DNA of 64,000 bases, taken from the NCBI GenBank assembly GCA_016192075.1, contig JACPUU010000016.1:124001-188000 (forward strand), given 5' to 3'. Positions 32,504 to 40,788 of this stretch are shown piece after piece; within the stretch, counting starts at the first letter, position 1; the number at the start of each line of letters is the position of its first letter. The notes under the pieces were generated by a model. The model saw nothing but the letters and a program-made list of their open reading frames with translations. It made no database searches and was not told the origin of the DNA. The position numbers and the translations under genes were made by a program. The DNA is from Bacteroidota bacterium. GTDB taxonomy: Bacteria > Bacteroidota > Bacteroidia > Flavobacteriales_D > Crocinitomicaceae.

Positions 32504-33736
32504 ATGATTTCAGAAGCAGCCATAAAAAAAATAAGAACGGGTCTACTGTCAGTTTTTTTGATGGGTATTGGTTTAACCACAAGTTGCACAAATCCTGAAT
32601 CTCAGAATGAAGCCAATGTGGTTTACACCTGTTCCATGGATCCCCAGGTCAGAGAATACAAACCCGGAAACTGCCCTATTTGCAAAATGCCGCTTACACC
32701 CGTTGCTACCGACAAAACAACGGCTCCCAATGAACTTAAATTAAGTGATCAGCAGATTTTGCTGGGGAATATTTCTACAGATACGGTCAGGGAACAGGTA
32801 TTGGGCAACGAATTGATTCTTACCGGCGCACTGGTTGAAAACCAGGACCAGGTTACGACTATCAGTTCCAGGGTTTCGGGCAGAATTGATAATTTGTACG
32901 TGAAAACGCCGGGCCAGAAAGTTGCGGTGGGTCAAACACTTTACACCATTTACAGTGAAGAACTTTTGCTGGCGTTGAATGAATTGAAACTGGCTCTTGA
33001 AAAGAAAAAGAATCTGCCCCCGGGCATAGTCGATAGTGATCGCATAATCCGCAGTTCGAAAAACAAACTTATGCTGTTTGGTCTTACCGGTGATCAGATT
33101 ACAGCGCTCACCACAGCTAAAGATTTACCGGATCGTATTCCCGTTTATAGCCAGGTAACGGGAGTTGTTTCGGTAATTAATGTTACTGAGGGAAGTTATG
33201 TCAGCACCGGCACCGAACTAATGTCGCTTTCTGATTATTCAACGCTATGGGCCCAGGCTGAAATTTTTTCAGAAGACATGCTGCGCATAAAACAGGGAAT
33301 GCCGGTGGTGGTTTCAATACCGGCACTCAATAACCTGGAACTAAAAGGAACCATTTCATTAATTAACCCGTCACTGGATCAAAACACCAAATTGGGATTG
33401 GTACGTGTTTTAATTGAAAACAAAGAGCACCTGCTGAAACCGGGTTTACAGGCAAATTTTTCAATTGTCTATGATTCTTATGCGGCAATTGCCATTCCTA
33501 CAAACGCAATTATTTTCGATGAAGACGGTGCAACGGTTTGGGTACAGTCCGGCCCCAATTCATTTCAGAGTAAAATGGTGGAACCGGGTGCAGAATCAAA
33601 CGGATTTACAGAAATTAAAAAAGGAATTTCCGTTGGCGAAACCGTTGTTATTACAGGGGCCTATTTACTGAATAGTGAATTTATTTTTCAAAAAGGAACC
33701 GGCGTTATGAGTGGTCACGATATGGAGCACATGTGA
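32504..33736 (+). CDS. CusB-type RND periplasmic adaptor with heavy-metal-binding domain (2)
   Basis: A 410-residue second adaptor, also a lipoprotein (lipobox LTTSC, Cys28) with its own heavy-metal-binding domain (YTCSMDP with Cys43; CPICKMPL with Cys57 and Cys60). The sandwich (TISSRVSGRIDNLYV; PVYSQVTGVVSVINV) and the C-terminal domains are complete. It ends with a Met/His tail, GTGVMSGHDMEHM, that could add metal ligands. It resembles the preceding adaptor in layout but diverges along its length, so the pair is an old duplication or two specialised subunits. Last gene of the efflux operon. Confidence 0.92.
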   Translation: MISEAAIKKIRTGLLSVFLMGIGLTTSCTNPESQNEANVVYTCSMDPQVREYKPGNCPICKMPLTPVATDKTTAPNELKLSDQQILLGNISTDTVREQVLGNELILTGALVENQDQVTTISSRVSGRIDNLYVKTPGQKVAVGQTLYTIYSEELLLALNELKLALEKKKNLPPGIVDSDRIIRSSKNKLMLFGLTGDQITALTTAKDLPDRIPVYSQVTGVVSVINVTEGSYVSTGTELMSLSDYSTLWAQAEIFSEDMLRIKQGMPVVVSIPALNNLELKGTISLINPSLDQNTKLGLVRVLIENKEHLLKPGLQANFSIVYDSYAAIAIPTNAIIFDEDGATVWVQSGPNSFQSKMVEPGAESNGFTEIKKGISVGETVVITGAYLLNSEFIFQKGTGVMSGHDMEHM

Positions 33737-33779
33737 GTCATAACGTAAAACCCATTGTGCTTTCTGAGCGCAGCCAAGA

Positions 33780-33815
33780 AGTTACTGCTAAAATCTAAAC
33801 AGATTTTAAGTAACT
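33780..33815 (+). terminator. Possible terminator hairpin after the cus operon
   Basis: AGTTACT (33780-33786) and TAAAATC (33789-33795) pair with GATTTTA (33802-33808) and AGTAACT (33809-33815), with a two-base bulge and a 6-base loop. The T tract that follows is weak. Confidence 0.5.
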
Positions 33816-33959
33816 ATTAGGAAATTTTATTTCGAGAAGTAGTACTCTCATCAGCCTCTACCGTGTCATCATTTTGCTTTCCCGCAACGCTTGCGCCGAA
33901 GCCAGATCGCGGAGATTTTTCTGTAGATAAGGCGAAGATTTGTTTTGCATATAATAGCA

Positions 33960-34010
33960 ATCTGCGTGTTCTGCGCATTTTATCTGCGTCGCGATACTTC
34001 GCGATCTGCG
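33960..34010. repeat. Three ATCTGCG heptamers at exact 22-bp spacing
   Basis: ATCTGCG occurs at 33960-33966, 33982-33988 and 34004-34010, each 22 bases apart; a near copy (TTCTGCG) is at 33969-33975. The middle copy belongs to a 14-mer found inverted at 21300-21313. The bases between the heptamers are not conserved. Confidence 0.8.
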
Positions 34011-34226
34011 GGAGAATAGAGCTCTTCCTTTGAAGGTAAAACAACAAACGGTTACTATGAGGTCCGTAAATTAGTTATAACCCTTGTTTTGCTAACCGCC
34101 GTATTCATGCTCCCTCATCAATCAATTATTAGATTCCTAAAAGTGGGTGAAAAGAACGGTATGATTTGAATCATGTTTTCAGATTCAGGGGAGCCGGAAC
34201 TTTCGGTCAATTCTAAAAACAGATGT

Positions 34227-35288
34227 ATGATAAGGCCTGAGAAAAGAAAACACAGCATAAAATTTATAGCAGCAGGATTCGTTTTGATGGTACTTGTTAC
34301 CGGTTGCAAAAAAGATCATTGCCGGGGTAACGTGGACGAAAAAATTTTTGTTGCCAATGAAGAATCCGGAACCATTTCGGTAATTGATGCTGCCTCTGGC
34401 GACGTTGTAAAAACAGTTGACCTGGGCTACAAGGGAAACATGTATATGGCACACAATGTTCAGAGCGCTCCTGATCATCAAACCGTTTGGGTAACTGCAG
34501 TACCAATGGAAGAGGGAGCAGAGGAATATGCCATTGTAATGAACAGCCGCCGTGAAGGAAGCCTGGATTTTATTCCGCTTGGTGAAGAGCAGCATGTTGC
34601 GCACGTGGTTCTTGACAATGAATCAGCCTTTGCATACGTTACCGGAAATGAGAGCGGTCAGGTGATAAAAATTGATGCCAAAAGAAAACAAGAGGTTGAC
34701 CGGTTTGATTTAGGTGCTGATGCTGGTCCGCATGGGCTGCGGTTTATGGATGGCAAATTATATGTGGCATGTATGAATTCGCATGAACTGGCAATTATCG
34801 ATATTTCAACAAGCACGGTAACTAAAATTCCGGTTGGGGGAATTGCCGTTCAGACAGCCGTTTTACCCACCTTGCAGGCTGTGTATGTTTCAGTATATGA
34901 TTTGAAACAAGTGGTGCGGTATGATCTTTCAACCGGTGATACCACCATCGTTCCGCTTCCGGCTGATTCAAAAGGACCAATTCAGTTGTATCCATCGCCT
35001 GACAACGCGCGGGTGTATGTTTGTGACCAGGGCATGGTGTACGGGAATCCGGTATCCAACAAACTTTACGTCATTGACACTTATACCAACACGGTTGTTT
35101 CAACGGTAACAGTTGGCAATGGTGCGCATGGGGTTGTTACAACTGCAGACGGATCCAAAATCATTGTTACAAACCTGGCTGACAATACCGTTTCTATTAT
35201 TGATGCGGCTACGCTGACTGTTGACAAAACCATTAAGGTGGGTACATCACCCAATGGCGTTACAACCGTGCCGTGTGAATGTGATTAG
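34227..35288 (+). CDS. YncE-like beta-propeller lipoprotein
   Basis: A 353-residue protein. The ATG at 34227 (MIRPEKRKHSIKF) is preferred; the longer frame from 34173 puts 18 extra residues before the signal. Lipobox VTGC precedes KKDHCRG, a small Cys/His cluster. The body is a seven-bladed YVTN/YncE-type propeller: KIFVANEESGTISVIDAAS, AYVTGNESGQVIKID, VYVSVYDLKQVVRYD, KIIVTNLADNTVSIIDAAT. Such lipoproteins are cell-surface or periplasmic with mostly unknown ligands; some lie near cytochrome or copper genes. It is separated from the efflux operon by 490 bases. Confidence 0.83.
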   Translation: MIRPEKRKHSIKFIAAGFVLMVLVTGCKKDHCRGNVDEKIFVANEESGTISVIDAASGDVVKTVDLGYKGNMYMAHNVQSAPDHQTVWVTAVPMEEGAEEYAIVMNSRREGSLDFIPLGEEQHVAHVVLDNESAFAYVTGNESGQVIKIDAKRKQEVDRFDLGADAGPHGLRFMDGKLYVACMNSHELAIIDISTSTVTKIPVGGIAVQTAVLPTLQAVYVSVYDLKQVVRYDLSTGDTTIVPLPADSKGPIQLYPSPDNARVYVCDQGMVYGNPVSNKLYVIDTYTNTVVSTVTVGNGAHGVVTTADGSKIIVTNLADNTVSIIDAATLTVDKTIKVGTSPNGVTTVPCECD

Positions 35289-35368
35289 CTGAACAGCGCG
35301 TCATAAAGTCATGTTTTTTCGTGATTGGTGTCATTCAGGGTGAATCCATCCGGGTGCATCTTTGTAGT

Positions 35369-35812
35369 ATGCGGGCACTTTTAATTACACTGTTGGTTTT
35401 TCTTGGAATTGGGGCTATTGCCGGCGGCGGATTATTGATACTTGCCCCGGATGGAGCCCTGCTGGGAATGCCTTTGTCCGTTTTGGAAAAATCACCCTTT
35501 ACCAATTTTCGTGTGCCCGGCATTATTCTGTTCCTGGTTTTAGGTTTGTTTCCGCTAATTGTTGCCATAGGCTTGCTCAAAAAAAAGCATGCTGCTCTGG
35601 CTGAAAAACTCAACCTGCTGCCTGATATGCATTGGTCCTGGACCTTTAGCCTGTATGCCGCATTTGCTGACATTCTGTGGATCCAGTTTCAGATGCAATT
35701 GATACAATCGGTTTCATGGCTGCACACATCGTATGTATTTCTGGGGCTTGCTATTTTGATAACGGCGCTTATGCCGCAGGTCAGAAATTTTTACAGAAAA
35801 AATGCGCCCTGA
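35369..35812 (+). CDS. Four-helix membrane protein of unknown function
   Basis: A 147-residue hydrophobic protein starting at MRALLITLLV (35369); the frame continues upstream but those residues are not membrane-like. Four transmembrane helices can be outlined (about 3-25, 45-68, 85-105, 115-135). I recognise no family, although similar small proteins (IILFLVLGLFPLIVAIGLLKKK) are common in Bacteroidota. It is 80 bases after the propeller gene and 41 bases before the next small membrane protein. Confidence 0.7.
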   Translation: MRALLITLLVFLGIGAIAGGGLLILAPDGALLGMPLSVLEKSPFTNFRVPGIILFLVLGLFPLIVAIGLLKKKHAALAEKLNLLPDMHWSWTFSLYAAFADILWIQFQMQLIQSVSWLHTSYVFLGLAILITALMPQVRNFYRKNAP

Positions 35813-35853
35813 CACGAGCCAATTAATCCAGGTCAAATCGTAAAAAAAAACGT

Positions 35854-36036
35854 ATGAAAAAAGAAATAAAACAATACGGTCCAAACAACACCGTTTACGG
35901 AATGGGGTTTATTGGTGCTGCCATTTATTACATTTCCATTGCAACCGGTTTTTGGATGGGTGTACTGGGATTTTTAAAAGCCATCGTCTGGCCGGTTTTC
36001 CTGGTCTATGAAGCACTGAATGCATTAGGCGCCTGA
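35854..36036 (+). CDS. Small membrane protein, 60 residues
   Basis: The sequence has a polar start (MKKEIKQYGPNN), then two hydrophobic stretches (VYGMGFIGAAIYYISIATGF; VLGFLKAIVWPVFLVYEAL). It looks like a conserved two-helix membrane protein, but I cannot assign a function. It is 41 bases after the four-helix protein and could share its transcript. Composition and length favour a real gene over a chance frame. Confidence 0.65.
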   Translation: MKKEIKQYGPNNTVYGMGFIGAAIYYISIATGFWMGVLGFLKAIVWPVFLVYEALNALGA

Positions 36037-36260
36037 AAATTCGGTGCCTGATTTTCTTTCAATGCACAGATTCTGAAATGCATGCTGGTTGTGGCAGAAA
36101 TGTTTGGAAGCATTCCTTGAAACTGGCTTTTATTCGCTAAATTGGGTAAAGCATGCAGGATATTATTACGCGCTATTTGGTACAAAAGGTGTTTTCAATT
36201 ACAGCCGGTTGTCGTTAGCCGTGTACTAGTTGTACCTGTAAAAAACAGAAGATCCGTAAA

Positions 36261-37109
36261 ATGAATCTGAAAAAATCAATTGACATACAAGGCCACCGTG
36301 GTGCGCGCGGGCTCTATCCTGAAAACACGCTTACCGCATTTATAGAAGCGGTAAAACTCGGTGTTCATACGCTTGAAATGGATGTAGTAATCTCGGCTGA
36401 TCAGCAAGTGGTTGTATCCCATGAACCCTGGATGAATGAGGCGTTTTGTGCGCAGCCTGATGGAAAAGCGGTAGAAAAAAATGCGCGTGAAAAATACAAC
36501 CTCTATAAAATGACCTATGCAGAAATTGCTGCATTTGATTGCGGAAAAATGGGCAACCCAAAGTTTCCGCAGCAAAAAAAAATGCCCGCACATAAACCGT
36601 TGCTGCATGAAGTAATCACCCGGGTAGAAACCTTTCTGAAAGAAAATAAACTGCCATTAATTACGTATAACATAGAAATTAAAAGTGATCCGGCTGATGA
36701 TTTAGTCTTTCAGCCTGACCCGGCAACGTTTGTTCGCCTGTTGTATACGGAGCTTAAAAAGCACACCTGTATGGACCGCATTTACCTGCAATCGTTCGAT
36801 GTCCGGATTTTGCAGGAAATCAAAATAACCGATCCAAAAATGAGAATGGCGTTGTTGGTTGAGAACCGTGAGGGACTTCAAAAAAACCTAAATAATCTTG
36901 GGTTTAAGCCAGAAATGTACAGCCCTTATTTTCAACTGGTGAATGAAGATTTGATTGAGCAACTGAAACAGATGAACATCAAACTCATTCCCTGGACAGT
37001 GAATGAAATTTCAGACATGAAACGTTTGTTGACCTTGGGTGTTGACGGTATTATTACCGATTACCCGGACAGGTTGATTGCGTTATTGAAAACAGATGCA
37101 TCCGCTTAA
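36261..37109 (+). CDS. ugpQ: Glycerophosphodiester phosphodiesterase
   Basis: A 282-residue GDPD TIM-barrel enzyme that hydrolyses glycerophosphodiesters to sn-glycerol 3-phosphate and an alcohol. Catalytic motifs are complete: HRGARGLYPENT (residues 12-23) with the first catalytic His, TLEMDVVIS with the metal-binding Glu and Asp, and VVSHEPWM with the second His. YNIEIKSDP supplies another metal-binding Glu. There is no signal peptide, so it should act in the cytoplasm. It directly precedes glpD (24-base gap), which would use the glycerol 3-phosphate. Confidence 0.9.
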   Translation: MNLKKSIDIQGHRGARGLYPENTLTAFIEAVKLGVHTLEMDVVISADQQVVVSHEPWMNEAFCAQPDGKAVEKNAREKYNLYKMTYAEIAAFDCGKMGNPKFPQQKKMPAHKPLLHEVITRVETFLKENKLPLITYNIEIKSDPADDLVFQPDPATFVRLLYTELKKHTCMDRIYLQSFDVRILQEIKITDPKMRMALLVENREGLQKNLNNLGFKPEMYSPYFQLVNEDLIEQLKQMNIKLIPWTVNEISDMKRLLTLGVDGIITDYPDRLIALLKTDASA

Positions 37110-37133
37110 AAATTATTCGTCTAAATTCGTGAC

Positions 37134-38807
37134 ATGAATTCCTTTTCAGCAAAAAACAGGGCAGGTAACAGTGAACGTTTGCGCAACACGTACTTTGACC
37201 TGGTTATTGTTGGCGGCGGCATTACCGGCGCGGGTATTGCTTTGGACGCAACCTCGCGCGGACTCAGTGTTGCGCTGATTGAAATGCAGGATTTTGCTGC
37301 GGGCACCTCTGGCCGCTCTACCAAACTTATTCACGGCGGCTTACGATACCTGAAGCAGGGCGAATTCAGACTGGTGGCTGAGGTAGGGAAGGAGCGGGAA
37401 ATTATTCACAGCATTGCACCGCATCTGACCAGACCAGAAAAAATGTTGCTGCCTATTGTAAAAGGTGGCTCCCTGGGCAGGTTTTCAGCTCGCCTGGGAA
37501 TGACGCTGTACGAGTGGCTGGCCGGTGTAAAAAAAAGTGAACGGCACCAGGTGCTCAGTCAGGCAGATGCTCTTCGCGCCGAACCTTTGCTGAATAAAGA
37601 AACCCTGTTGGGCGGTATACTGTTTTACGAGTACCGCACCGATGATGCCCGTTTAACCATTGAGGTAATGAAAGAAGCAGCTGAACGCGGTGCGTGTTGT
37701 TTGAACTACATGAAGGCATCGGGCTTTTTGTACACCACTGATTCATCCGGTAAAAAAGAAAAAATAGCAGGCGTTCAGGCCATCGATCAGTCAACCGGTG
37801 AGTCGTTTGAAATTAAAGGCCGGTGTGTGGTCAATGCCGGTGGCCCATGGGTAGATGAACTTGATAACCTGGACCGGAAAAACAAATTACAGCGGCTGCA
37901 TATTACAAAAGGAGTTCACCTGGTGATGGATGAAAAAAAGCTGCCGGTAAAACAAGCGGTTTATTTTGATACGCCCGACAAGCGGATGATTTTTGTTATT
38001 CCACGCAACCAAAAAATATACATTGGTACAACTGATACGTCGTATAAAGGAGACCTCATCAATCCGCAACTGAATACGGCAGATAAAAAGTACCTGGTTG
38101 ATTGTGTCAACCGGTTTTTTCAAACCAGCAAACTTTCTGAAGCAGACATTGAATCTTCCTGGGTGGGGTTGCGGCCCCTCATTCACAAAGCGGGGAAAGG
38201 TCCTTCCGAAATTTCACGGAAAGATGAATTGTTTATCAGTGATACCGGTTTGATTACCATTGCCGGTGGAAAATTAACCGGTTACCGGAAAATGGCAGAA
38301 CGGGTGGTAAACCGCGTTTCAGAAAAAATAAAATCCGTTGAAAACAAACCTATTTCTGAATGCGTCACCGGTGATATCAAACTTTCGGGTGGTAAAATAA
38401 ACGACAATCAACCTTTTTCTGAATACATCAAAATCAAAGTGGTTGAAGCTGTTGCAATGGGTATTCCGGCTGATGCGGCTGAGCGTGCGATCCGGCAGTA
38501 CGGTTCAAATGCAACTGAACTTTTTAAATACATGGTGCAGCTGAATCAGCAGGAACAGCATGAATTGCCGCTGGCGTTAAGAGCGCAGTTAATGTATGGC
38601 ATTGAGCAGGAAATGTGCCTGACACCGTCAGATTTTTTTATTCGTCGCACCGGCCAGCTTTATTTTGATATTGAAACGGTGCGCAAATGGAAAACACCGC
38701 TTGTTATGTACATGCAGCATATTTTAGGGTTTAGTGATGATACCCGGGAGCGTTACATGCATGACCTGGAGTGTACATTAAAAAGCTGCTCCGGGAAAGG
38801 TGCATAA
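37134..38807 (+). CDS. glpD: Aerobic glycerol-3-phosphate dehydrogenase
   Basis: A 557-residue FAD-dependent enzyme oxidising sn-glycerol 3-phosphate to dihydroxyacetone phosphate and feeding electrons to quinone. The FAD-binding Rossmann motif LVIVGGGITGAGIALDA (about 23-39) and the GTSGRSTKLIHGGLRYL signature (about 60-76) are diagnostic. PRNQKIYIGTTDTSY and TIAGGKLTGYRKMAE lie further on, and the C-terminal DAO_C helical domain begins near residue 400. Together with the GDPD gene it forms a short phospholipid-glycerol catabolic unit. Confidence 0.93.
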   Translation: MNSFSAKNRAGNSERLRNTYFDLVIVGGGITGAGIALDATSRGLSVALIEMQDFAAGTSGRSTKLIHGGLRYLKQGEFRLVAEVGKEREIIHSIAPHLTRPEKMLLPIVKGGSLGRFSARLGMTLYEWLAGVKKSERHQVLSQADALRAEPLLNKETLLGGILFYEYRTDDARLTIEVMKEAAERGACCLNYMKASGFLYTTDSSGKKEKIAGVQAIDQSTGESFEIKGRCVVNAGGPWVDELDNLDRKNKLQRLHITKGVHLVMDEKKLPVKQAVYFDTPDKRMIFVIPRNQKIYIGTTDTSYKGDLINPQLNTADKKYLVDCVNRFFQTSKLSEADIESSWVGLRPLIHKAGKGPSEISRKDELFISDTGLITIAGGKLTGYRKMAERVVNRVSEKIKSVENKPISECVTGDIKLSGGKINDNQPFSEYIKIKVVEAVAMGIPADAAERAIRQYGSNATELFKYMVQLNQQEQHELPLALRAQLMYGIEQEMCLTPSDFFIRRTGQLYFDIETVRKWKTPLVMYMQHILGFSDDTRERYMHDLECTLKSCSGKGA

Positions 38808-38903
38808 TCGTTGTTGAAAAATGGGTTCGGGCGCCCGGCCAACATACACAGCCTATCAGGGAAATGCGCAGCTTTTTGCAGTTAAACAACGTGAGACCTG
38901 AAC

Positions 38904-38988
38904 AAAAAAAGCGGCAACCGATACAAATGAAGATGCATTTTTTTGTACTAACCTAAAATCATAAAGAGTTTCAGCTGCATCGGTTGCC
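38904..38988 (-). terminator. Long-loop terminator for the dioxygenase gene
   Basis: GGCAACCGAT (38913-38922) is complementary to ATCGGTTGCC (38979-38988). On the minus strand the second arm runs into CTTTTTTTG (38904-38912). The 56-base loop is long for a terminator. Confidence 0.5.
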
Positions 38989-38997
38989 GATAGTTAT

Positions 38998-40029
38998 TCA
39001 GGTATTCTTAATCATCTTTTTTGATTGTGAAAAAGTGCCAACCAGGTTTGTTACTTTTAACCGGTACGTATAAATCCCATCTGCATAATAGCTTGTATTC
39101 AGCAAAATATTCTGTGAGCCTGCTGTCAGATTTTTCAGTTCAACCTGGTCAATCAGCCTTCCTGTCGTATCAAAAACAAAAAGTGTTACATCTGACGGTT
39201 GAACAAGGTTAAAAGAAACGGTGGTTGTTTCAGAAAAGGGATTCGGGTAGTTGTTCAGGTTTCCAAACTGTCCGCCGGTTTCAAGTTCTGTTGCTGAAAT
39301 ACCAAGCAACGTTCCACTTACGGCAACCTCTTTATAGGCAACATATCCTGCACTGGTATCACCGGTTACATCCATTAATTCGTCTGAATACGAATCACTG
39401 AAAACCATGTCATTGGTATTGGTAAATGAATTGGTTCCGCTGGTTGCATAGTATGCATTAACGGTTGTATTTATTGAATCAGGGAATGCAAGCTGTGAAG
39501 TTGTGACCAGTGTTGTTCCGTTAAAAACCTGGATATGAACATGTGTTGCTCTTGGTGTATACCAGCCCGGATAAATGCTGGTAAACGTTACCTCACCATT
39601 TGAGTCTGTGTATTGAATTCCCCTTAACCAGGTTGTTCCGCCAAAATCCTGGGTGCCGTCTATGCCTGGTTGGTCATCGTATGCTGAATAATATCCACGT
39701 TTGTTGCAATGCCAGATGTCTACCCGCAAGCCTGAGACACCGGAGCAGGCATCGTCTGCATTGACAATTTTGAATGTTAATGTTAAGGGAATACCATCCT
39801 GTGTACCTTCTGTAATTTCAGATCTGACAAGGGTTGATGTGCTGATTGTGCCGGGTGCCGGATAAGGGCCTGCGGTTTCTTCCGGTACAGCGGTACAGGT
39901 TGCGCGGTCAAGCAATTCCTGGTTTGTTGGTTCATCCAGTAAACTTTTTGCCAATGCCGGGGCTGCAACAGCGCTCACTGTAACTATGCCCATGTTTCTC
40001 AGAAATTCTTTACGATTCATTTTTTTCAT
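38998..40029 (-). CDS. Secreted intradiol dioxygenase-like protein with T9SS sorting domain
   Basis: A 343-residue protein; ATGs three codons apart at 40029 and 40020 are both possible. The N-terminus (MNRKEFLRNMGIVTVSAVAA) is a hydrophobic export signal of the type seen on redox enzymes, without a twin arginine. The middle resembles the catechol 1,2-dioxygenase beta-sandwich: ETAGPYPAPG, LRVDIWHCNKRGYYSAYD and IYPGWYTPRATHVHIQVF carry the Tyr/Tyr/His/His Fe(III) ligand pattern. A T9SS sorting domain (NNYPNPFSETTTVSF onward) ends it. Ring cleavage outside the cell would be unusual; substrate unknown. It lies 84 bases after a LytTR regulator on the same strand. Confidence 0.85.
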   Translation of the reverse strand: MKKMNRKEFLRNMGIVTVSAVAAPALAKSLLDEPTNQELLDRATCTAVPEETAGPYPAPGTISTSTLVRSEITEGTQDGIPLTLTFKIVNADDACSGVSGLRVDIWHCNKRGYYSAYDDQPGIDGTQDFGGTTWLRGIQYTDSNGEVTFTSIYPGWYTPRATHVHIQVFNGTTLVTTSQLAFPDSINTTVNAYYATSGTNSFTNTNDMVFSDSYSDELMDVTGDTSAGYVAYKEVAVSGTLLGISATELETGGQFGNLNNYPNPFSETTTVSFNLVQPSDVTLFVFDTTGRLIDQVELKNLTAGSQNILLNTSYYADGIYTYRLKVTNLVGTFSQSKKMIKNT

Positions 40030-40113
40030 ACCTGTAGTAATTTGACAGAGACAAAAAACCGGAATTTCAGAATATCGTGCAAAAAAAAGAGATGAACCCG
40101 CTTTTTTATGCGG

Positions 40114-40788
40114 TCAACGCCCCAGTTTGTCCATAACGGTCTCCTTAAAAGATTCGCCGACAGGAATTCTTTGATCTTCTATTTCAATCATTCGGGAAGA
40201 TACCGAACGGATAAATTTTGTCTGTACAATGAAGGACCGGTGAACTTGCATAAACTGGTCGGGCTGAAGATAGCTGAGTATGTTTTTCAGCGTCATGCGC
40301 GTAACCAGTTTGCGGTTATTGGTGAGGTTAATTTTCAGATAATCACCCAGACTTTCAATAAAGAGAATTTCGGCAACGTTTACCCTTACTGTTTTTGAAT
40401 CGGCCCGCACAAAAATGGATTCTCCGCTCACCCCGTTTTTGGTATTAATTACCTTTTGTACGGCAAGTGCAAACCGTTCCGGTGAAATTGGTTTTACAAG
40501 GTAATCAATCGCTTCTACCTCAAAGGCGTGAACAGCATATTCTGCAAATGCGGTGGTGAAAATGACAAGCGGTTTAGATACCAGGTTCCGGTAAAAATCA
40601 ACACCATTGCCCGAGGGCATGTTAATGTCTAAAAAAATCAGGTCAACCGGGCGTTTTCTCAAAAAGCGTTCAGCTTCTGCGTGTGACTGGTACGTATGCA
40701 GCAGGCTGATTTCGGAAATGGACGCACAATACGCTGAAATTACTTTGAGCGACAAGGGTTCATCATCTATTGCTATGGCTGTGATCAT
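40114..40788 (-). CDS. LytTR-family response regulator
   Basis: A 224-residue response regulator. The receiver domain has the acidic pocket Asp8-Asp9 (IAIDDEP), the phosphorylated Asp54 (LIFLDINMP) and the conserved Lys (LVKPIS). The C-terminal LytTR DNA-binding domain covers about 120-220 (IFVRADSKTVRVNVAEILFIES, MQVHRSFIV). Its start overlaps the sensor kinase gene by 26 bases, indicating coupling. Likely targets include the adjacent secreted dioxygenase gene, but no binding site was identified. Confidence 0.92.
   Translation of the reverse strand: MITAIAIDDEPLSLKVISAYCASISEISLLHTYQSHAEAERFLRKRPVDLIFLDINMPSGNGVDFYRNLVSKPLVIFTTAFAEYAVHAFEVEAIDYLVKPISPERFALAVQKVINTKNGVSGESIFVRADSKTVRVNVAEILFIESLGDYLKINLTNNRKLVTRMTLKNILSYLQPDQFMQVHRSFIVQTKFIRSVSSRMIEIEDQRIPVGESFKETVMDKLGR

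Larger units (their letters stand above)
33737..34226. other. Intergenic region after the efflux operon
   Basis: No credible gene. It holds an imperfect hairpin at 33780-33815, three ATCTGCG heptamers at 22-base spacing (33960-34010) and the inverted 14-mer shared with 21300-21313. Short frames here lack coding character. Confidence 0.6.

Noticed and set aside
33817-34047. A 76-residue minus-strand frame in the intergenic region after the efflux operon
   Set aside because: Composition is non-coding-like, it overlaps the ATCTGCG repeats, and no family is recognisable.
36100-36236. Short frame with coding-like residues (AGYYYALFGTKG) ahead of the phosphodiesterase gene
   Set aside because: It has no ATG and a stop just upstream, and is about 45 codons; it may be a gene remnant but cannot be supported.
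38904-38988. Riboswitch or small RNA in the glpD-dioxygenase gap
   Set aside because: The only clear feature is a 10-bp pairing with a long loop and a T run on the minus strand, which is adequately explained as a terminator.
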